From assembly GCA_964623885.1 (NCBI GenBank), contig CAZUVM010000260.1, positions 1 through 64,000 on the forward strand: a DNA stretch of 64,000 nucleotides, read 5' to 3'. This DNA is from CAZUVM01 sp964623885 (GTDB lineage: Bacteria; Verrucomicrobiota; Verrucomicrobiia; Limisphaerales; UBA8199). The notes beneath the pieces were generated by a model, which did no database searches, was not told where the DNA came from, and was given only the letters and a program-made list of their open reading frames with translations. Shown here in pieces: positions 59,360 to 64,000 of the stretch (its first letter is position 1; every line of letters starts with the position of its first letter). A program made the translations under genes and the position numbers.

Positions 59360-61777
59360 CTAACAGCAACTTCTTATGCCTCGAAAAGTTTGATCAGTGG
59401 CTTCAGCATACCGCTGGCCCTTGGTGCCAAGCCTGGTGTTCACAGCACTGCTGGCGGCATGGTGGGAGTCGCAAGCTTCGCAAACCGTTTGTGCCTGTTG
59501 GGCGCGTTCCAAATGTCCTTCCCCGGACAACTCCTTTGACAATCCGAACGCCAGCGCAAGCAGCGAGGCCAAGCGCAAGGGCCGCGGTTCGACGATGGCG
59601 TAATCGGGCAACCAAACCGGCTTGGTTTCGTGCAACAGCGGTGGTTTGCGTTTCGCCAACAGCAAAAACCACTCTCGTATACTCAGAGCCAAGATGCCCA
59701 GAATCAGGGCCAGAAAAACTCCCGTCACGAGCGCGTCCAGCAGGTTGTTGGCCCGAAGCGTTTCCAGCCGATGCCGCTCGCCGAGTAACCGGGTCTTTTC
59801 GGCCTGCTGCTGGGGCGCAGGCAACATTTCCACGTGGCTGCTGGTCCGTTCCAGCATTTCAAGCTGGTGCTTGTAACCGCTCGCGGCGGCAAGGAACCCA
59901 ATATTCGCGCGCTTGTCGAAAATCTTTTGCTCTCCAGCAGTCAGCGTTACGGCCAGTAACCAGATCAGTGGGAGCAAAACAATCAGCGCAAAGGCCGCGT
60001 TCGGTCGATGCTGGATGTTGGTGGGAATTGAATCGTCAGCTGCAGGAATTGCCGGCTGCAAATGCATTTTAAGAAGGATGGTCGTTGCGAGGCACAGGGC
60101 GATAGCGGCCAGCATTTGGTTAGCAATGCCAAACAGCGGCCAAAGCGAATTGATGCCACCCAGGGGGTCGCGCACGCCCTGAATCAGAAAGTAACCCCAG
60201 CCCGCGACCATCAGCCCACTGGCAAGAAGGTTGGCCCCGGTTCGTTTCGTGTCGCCAAGCGGTTTCCAAATGTTGCCGAGGACTTCCTGCAGCAGGTAGC
60301 GCCCGACACGTGTTCCAGCATCGATTGTCGTCAAAATGAAGAGAGCCTCGAACATGATGGCGAAATGGTACCATAGATCCACCCAGCGGCCCTGAGTGAC
60401 CTTGGCAAAAATGTTGGCCATTCCCGCGGCCAGTGTGGCCGCGCCGCCGGTGCGGTTGAATAGGGTCCGTTCGTGAACTTCGGACGCCAGTTGCTCCATC
60501 GCCTGGCTGCTGACAGTGACGTCGGAGCCGGCCCTGTGGAGCCGTTCGGTGATGCTCGCCGATTGAGCCGGCGCGTCGGTGCCCGTGCTGGGCACGTTCA
60601 TGCCAAAATACACGCCTTGATCCAAAGTGCAGGCCGCAATGAGCGCCATAATGGCTACCAGCGATTCCAGGCACATTGCCCCGTAACCAACCGGTCGCGC
60701 ATACGATTCCCGCGTCAGGAGCTTGGGCGTGGTGCCGCTGGCGATGAGCGTGTGAAAACCGGAAATTGCGCCGCAGGCGATGGTGATGAAGCAGAACGGA
60801 AAGACTTTGCCGGAAATGATCAACCCGGTTCCGTTGACGAACGTAGTTACGGGCGGCATTTTCAAATCGGGCAGCACCAGGAATATGCCCAAAGCCAGCG
60901 CAAAAATGGTTCCCAACTTCATAAAGGTGCTGAGATAACCACGCGGCGCCAGCAGCAACCACACCGGCAACGTGCTCGCTGCCAGTCCATACACAATGAT
61001 ACCGAGAGCAAGCGGCAGCTCGCGCAGCCCGAACACCGCCGCCCAGGAAGGCGTTTCATGCACGAGTTTGCCGCCCCAAACTGCCAAAAGCAGCAGGATC
61101 ACGCCGATAACCGAAGCTTCACGGACTCTGCCGATACGGAGGAAGCGCAAATAACAGCCCATGAACAACGCAATGGGGATTGTCGCACCAACAGTGAAAG
61201 CACCCCAGGGGCTCTCGGCCAGGGCTTTGACAACCACCAAGGCCAGCACCGCTAACAAAATGACCAGAATTGCCAAAATCGCGACCAGGGAAAGTGCGCC
61301 CGCCGGTGTGTTCAACTCCTCCTTAACCATCTGGCCCAGCGATTTGCCGTCGCGACGCAACGAGCAGAATAGCACGACAAAATCCTGCACCGCTCCGCCC
61401 AACGTTACGCCGATCAAAATCCAAAGGGTGCTGGGCAAATATCCAAATTGCGCGGCCAGCACGGGGCCAACCAAAGGGCCGGGACCGGAGATCGCGGCAA
61501 AATGCTGGCCGAAAACGATCCACTTGTTAGTCCGGACAAAGTCCTTTCCGTCATCATGAACCTCGCAGGGAGTTGCCCTCCGGTCTTGGAGCATGAGCAC
61601 CCGCGCGGCAATCCATTTGGAGTAAAACCGATAGCCAATCGCATAGCTGCATAGGGCCGCGGTGAGCAAGTAAACAGACTTCAGCCCTTCGCCTCGGTGT
61701 GTTGCCAGGACCGCATACGCCCAACCGCAGGTGAGAGCGACCAGGAACCAGAAGAGTTTCGCCAGAGCTTTCTTCAC
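59360..61777 (-). CDS. cstA: Carbon starvation protein CstA (peptide/pyruvate transporter)
   Basis: 805 residues from the GTG at 61777; the open frame further upstream overlaps the NUDIX gene. About 18 membrane segments with ATPCEVHDDGKDFVRTNKWIVFGQHFAAISGPGPLVGPVLAAQFGYLPS, the CstA signature, and TPKLLTRESYARPVGYGAMCLESLVA. It is longer than E. coli CstA mainly because of a soluble stretch near residue 650 and a Cys/His-bearing C-terminal tail (TVCEACDSHH) that might bind metal. CstA imports peptides or pyruvate on carbon starvation. It is operonic with NUDIX, NadD and RsfS. Confidence 0.93.
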   Translation of the reverse strand: MKKALAKLFWFLVALTCGWAYAVLATHRGEGLKSVYLLTAALCSYAIGYRFYSKWIAARVLMLQDRRATPCEVHDDGKDFVRTNKWIVFGQHFAAISGPGPLVGPVLAAQFGYLPSTLWILIGVTLGGAVQDFVVLFCSLRRDGKSLGQMVKEELNTPAGALSLVAILAILVILLAVLALVVVKALAESPWGAFTVGATIPIALFMGCYLRFLRIGRVREASVIGVILLLLAVWGGKLVHETPSWAAVFGLRELPLALGIIVYGLAASTLPVWLLLAPRGYLSTFMKLGTIFALALGIFLVLPDLKMPPVTTFVNGTGLIISGKVFPFCFITIACGAISGFHTLIASGTTPKLLTRESYARPVGYGAMCLESLVAIMALIAACTLDQGVYFGMNVPSTGTDAPAQSASITERLHRAGSDVTVSSQAMEQLASEVHERTLFNRTGGAATLAAGMANIFAKVTQGRWVDLWYHFAIMFEALFILTTIDAGTRVGRYLLQEVLGNIWKPLGDTKRTGANLLASGLMVAGWGYFLIQGVRDPLGGINSLWPLFGIANQMLAAIALCLATTILLKMHLQPAIPAADDSIPTNIQHRPNAAFALIVLLPLIWLLAVTLTAGEQKIFDKRANIGFLAAASGYKHQLEMLERTSSHVEMLPAPQQQAEKTRLLGERHRLETLRANNLLDALVTGVFLALILGILALSIREWFLLLAKRKPPLLHETKPVWLPDYAIVEPRPLRLASLLALAFGLSKELSGEGHLERAQQAQTVCEACDSHHAASSAVNTRLGTKGQRYAEATDQTFRGIRSCC

Positions 61778-61787
61778 ACAAATTTTG

Positions 61788-62297
61788 TTACCGCAACTGC
61801 GTCGCCTCTTCCAGCTTCCATTCATTCGTTCCGTCAATTCGGCAATGGCAATGCGCGGCGAAAAAGCCGCCGCGATACTGCCAAAACCACGGCCAAAGCC
61901 GTTCGCGATCCGTTTGAGGCAGTTTGAGCGCTTCAAGTTCAGATCGGTTAAAGAATTGGAAGCGGCCTTCGCGGTGCGGTGGCGGCACACGGTCTAGTTT
62001 CCGTTTCACCTCGAACAGAAACATCAGCCAATGGCTCTGGCCCTGGTAACCATGCTCACTGATAAGCCCATTCAGATGCAGATCCGACGGGTTAAGCCCC
62101 ACACCGAGTTCTTCCTCTGCCTCACGGCAAGCGCAGGCATACGGTGACTCGCCGATATCAGTGTGCAGCTTTCCGCCGCACGGGCTCCACGTGCCCAGGT
62201 TCGGCTCCTTGGCGCGTTCCAACAGCAGAACCTCGTCTCGCGGATTGAAGCAATAAAGCAATGTGGCGATTTGATAAGGCAGGTGCGGCTGACTCAT
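61788..62297 (-). CDS. NUDIX hydrolase (MutT/8-oxo-dGTPase-like)
   Basis: 169 residues. The Nudix helix is seen as ESPYACACREAEEELGV, preceded by WSPCGGKLHTDIG, and VLLLERAKEPNLGTWSP is the first strand. HWLMFLFEVKRK is the usual next strand. The substrate could be an oxidised nucleotide or another NDP-X; this cannot be decided. It is the first gene of the operon with cstA, which starts 10 bp later. Confidence 0.88.
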   Translation of the reverse strand: MSQPHLPYQIATLLYCFNPRDEVLLLERAKEPNLGTWSPCGGKLHTDIGESPYACACREAEEELGVGLNPSDLHLNGLISEHGYQGQSHWLMFLFEVKRKLDRVPPPHREGRFQFFNRSELEALKLPQTDRERLWPWFWQYRGGFFAAHCHCRIDGTNEWKLEEATQLR

Positions 62298-62463
62298 GCA
62301 AGTTCGTCGGTCAGCGAAGCGGGAATGAACAGAGAACGCAAGAGCGAACCACCCTGCTTTCTTTCAGAGTTGCTCTTGAAACAAGCAAAAATCCCATTGC
62401 CTCGGTAGCCGGAACGATTAGCATCCCCAGCCCTGTCCGATGGGCGGGCAAAGACGACTTTTA

Positions 62464-63522
62464 ATGAAAAGCTACAATATTGCAGTGATTGGCGGCGACG
62501 GCACCGGACCGGAAGTGGTTCGCGAGGCGATCAAAGTTCTGGATGTTGCCGGCAAGAAATTCAATCTCAAGTTGAATTACACAGATTATGATCTGGGCGG
62601 AGCGCGCTATCTTCGCACGGGCGAGGCGCTACCCGACAGCGTTTTAGACGAATTACGCAAATTCCCGGCGATCCTGCTCGGCGCAATCGGGCATCCCGAT
62701 GTGAAGCCGGGCATCCTGGAAAAGGGAATCCTTCTTCGTACACGTTTCGAGCTCGAGCAGTACATCAATTTGCGCCCGGTGAAGCTTTATGATGAGCGCT
62801 TCTGCCCGCTCAAGGACAAGAAGCCCGAACACATTGATTTCGTGGTCGTGCGGGAGAACAATGAGGGACTTTATACGGGGGCCGGCGGGTTTGTTTTCAA
62901 AGGCACTGCCAATGAAGTGGCTTTGCAGGAAAGCGTCAACACCAGGCGCGGCGTTGAGAGGTGCCTGCGATTTGCATTTGAGTTCACGCGCAAACGGAAC
63001 AAAGACAAGAAGCTCACGTTATGCGGCAAAACCAATGTGCTGACTTTCGCGTTTGATTTATGGGAACGCGCTTTTAATGAGATTGGGCAGAAAGATTATT
63101 CCGATATCAAGCGCGACTACGCGCATGTCGACGCGACGACCATGTGGTTTGTGAAAAACCCGGAGTGGTTTGATGTGATCGTGACCGACAACATGTTCGG
63201 GGACATCATCACCGACCTGGGCGCGATGGTGCAGGGCGGCATGGGTATTGCCGCGGGCGGCAATATCAATCCTCAGGGCACGAGCATGTTCGAACCCATT
63301 GGCGGCAGTGCGCCGAAGTACACCAACCAGGGGGTTATCAATCCGTTGGCTGCCATTTGCGCCGGCCAAATGCTGCTTGATTTCCTGGGGGAAACTCAAG
63401 CTGCCAAAGCGATCGAGAATGCCGTCATCAAAATCGTGCGCGAGAAGATTAAGAGCCTGGCGGCGGGCAAAATGGGATATAACACCTCGCAGGTCGGTGA
63501 CATGGTGGCAGCAGCCCTGTAG
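62464..63522 (+). CDS. leuB: 3-isopropylmalate dehydrogenase-type enzyme (LeuB)
   Basis: 352 residues. The isopropylmalate/isocitrate dehydrogenase fold is shown by AVIGGDGTGPEVVREAI, the RTRFELEQYINLRPVKLY substrate loop, VVRENNEGLYTGAGG, DNMFGDIITDLGAMVQGGMG and the NAD-binding FEPIGGSAPKYTNQG. The LRTRFELEQYINLRPV form fits LeuB and tartrate/isohomocitrate-type relatives, and NAD is favoured over NADP by the C-terminal loop. The ATG at 62464 is right at the family start; the open frame upstream is not similar. It oxidises 3-isopropylmalate in leucine synthesis; no leuC or leuD is in view. Confidence 0.88.
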   Translation: MKSYNIAVIGGDGTGPEVVREAIKVLDVAGKKFNLKLNYTDYDLGGARYLRTGEALPDSVLDELRKFPAILLGAIGHPDVKPGILEKGILLRTRFELEQYINLRPVKLYDERFCPLKDKKPEHIDFVVVRENNEGLYTGAGGFVFKGTANEVALQESVNTRRGVERCLRFAFEFTRKRNKDKKLTLCGKTNVLTFAFDLWERAFNEIGQKDYSDIKRDYAHVDATTMWFVKNPEWFDVIVTDNMFGDIITDLGAMVQGGMGIAAGGNINPQGTSMFEPIGGSAPKYTNQGVINPLAAICAGQMLLDFLGETQAAKAIENAVIKIVREKIKSLAAGKMGYNTSQVGDMVAAAL

Positions 63523-63566
63523 TCATAGCAATCTGCCGGAACGCGAGGAGCACACGAAGTGGATCG

Positions 63567-63601
63567 TTTTTTCGTGTATTTCATGCGTTTCGTGGTTTCA
63601 T
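63567..63601. repeat. Inverted copy of the ACCACGAAATACACGAAA-type repeat
   Basis: TTTTTTCGTGTATTTCATGC followed by GTTTCGTGGTTTCATG is the reverse complement of the unit at 36007-36036 with a short insertion. It precedes the MarR start by about 25 bp. The 104-bp gap between leuB and marR holds little else. Confidence 0.7.
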
Positions 63602-63626
63602 GTTTTCGATGACAGGGTCTGTGGCT

Positions 63627-64000
63627 ATGCAGGCAACGGCAAATCACCCAGTTCCAGTTCAGCTTGGGCAGTTCCTGGCGGAACTCGATTCGGTAGCGCT
63701 GGGCTTGCGGCAGCGATTGGAAAGCCAACGCGGAGTCGCCACGGGCGAGAGCCGGCTGCTTCAATTGCTGGGCGAACACGCCAGCCTTACCGTGCCCCAG
63801 CTTGCGCGACTGCGCGGCACCTCACGTCAAAACATTCAAATCCTGGTCAACCGGCTCGCCAGCGAGGGTTGTGTGGAATTGAACGGCAATCCAGCCCACA
63901 AACGCTCGGCACTGGTGCGTTTGACCGAGCAAGGCCGGGCACGATTGACTGTGGCGGAGGACCAGGACCAGCAACTGGAAAAGGAGTTATTGGCCAGGCT
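63627..64000 (+). CDS. MarR-family transcriptional regulator, 3' partial
   Basis: Frame open from ATG 63627 (or ATG 63609 or 63600, the latter inside the repeat) to the right edge, about 124 residues, cut before the C-terminus. The winged-helix motif is LTVPQLARLRGTSRQNIQILVNRLASEGCVEL, and the beta-wing ends at HKRSALVRLTEQGRARL, both typical MarR. Ligand and targets are unknown; no divergent target gene is visible on the left. Confidence 0.85.
   Translation, partial: MQATANHPVPVQLGQFLAELDSVALGLRQRLESQRGVATGESRLLQLLGEHASLTVPQLARLRGTSRQNIQILVNRLASEGCVELNGNPAHKRSALVRLTEQGRARLTVAEDQDQQLEKELLAR

Noticed and set aside
1..64000. CRISPR arrays or phage genes
   Set aside because: No regularly spaced direct repeats with unique spacers and no integrase, terminase or capsid genes were found; the repeats seen are palindromic and scattered.

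Overview
The window is about 58-60% GC and almost fully coding. It looks like a chromosomal segment of a Gram-negative verrucomicrobium, most likely the Limisphaerales/Pedosphaera side of the phylum. This placement is inference. It rests on a PUR-alpha nucleic-acid-binding protein, a DUF2959 protein, the futalosine route to menaquinone (MqnA), a PulC-like periplasmic protein with a Pro/Thr-rich tail, a pilin-like LLPALSRAKAQ helix, and many short palindromic repeats of the kind common in that phylum. No prophage, CRISPR array or complete insertion sequence is visible.

Layout. (1) 1-7948, uronate/pectin block: a partial family-43-like glycoside hydrolase, a PL4 rhamnogalacturonan lyase, a small lipoprotein, a GNAT acetyltransferase on the other strand, then a sugar-acid symporter, glucarate dehydratase and 5-dehydro-4-deoxyglucarate dehydratase. 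(2) 7992-14904: a PmtA-like methyltransferase, MqnA, a sugar nucleotidyltransferase, then an ACT-domain protein and a phenylacetate-CoA ligase divergent from the two indolepyruvate:ferredoxin oxidoreductase subunits. (3) 15424-22623: a DUF2959 coiled-coil protein, a Yip1 membrane protein, and a MacA/MacB-like export system with a separate ATPase and two permeases. (4) 22625-30822: an SNF2 helicase, an A-type Fe-S carrier and HscB, three secreted proteins, tmRNA and a secreted beta-propeller. (5) 30886-32725: an SPFH - ribbon-helix-helix - DUF1648 operon with a tandem-box operator in its promoter. (6) 33126-39770: an L-arabinose block (ROK regulator, AraB, AraD, mutarotase, SSS symporter; no AraA). 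(7) 39893-41768: two tiny Cys-containing proteins and an orphan NtrC-type response regulator. (8) 55983 down to 41770, minus strand: a long Bat/MoxR-type operon (coiled-coil protein, MoxR, DUF58, four-helix-bundle protein, VWA protein, solute-binding protein, ABC permease fused to an NHL propeller, second VWA protein, PaaK-like ligase). (9) 56100-64000: an HpnI-like glycosyltransferase, DUF4149, PUR-alpha, a NUDIX-CstA-NadD-RsfS operon, LeuB and a partial MarR regulator.

The most unusual parts are the Bat-type operon, which carries an iron-type solute-binding protein and a permease-propeller fusion but no ATPase, and the compact SPFH/RHH/DUF1648 operon, whose promoter holds two near-identical 8-bp boxes 11 bp apart. 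Several families of short repeats run through the window. Some are inserted in frame inside genes, and one lies exactly at the junction of the permease-propeller fusion.
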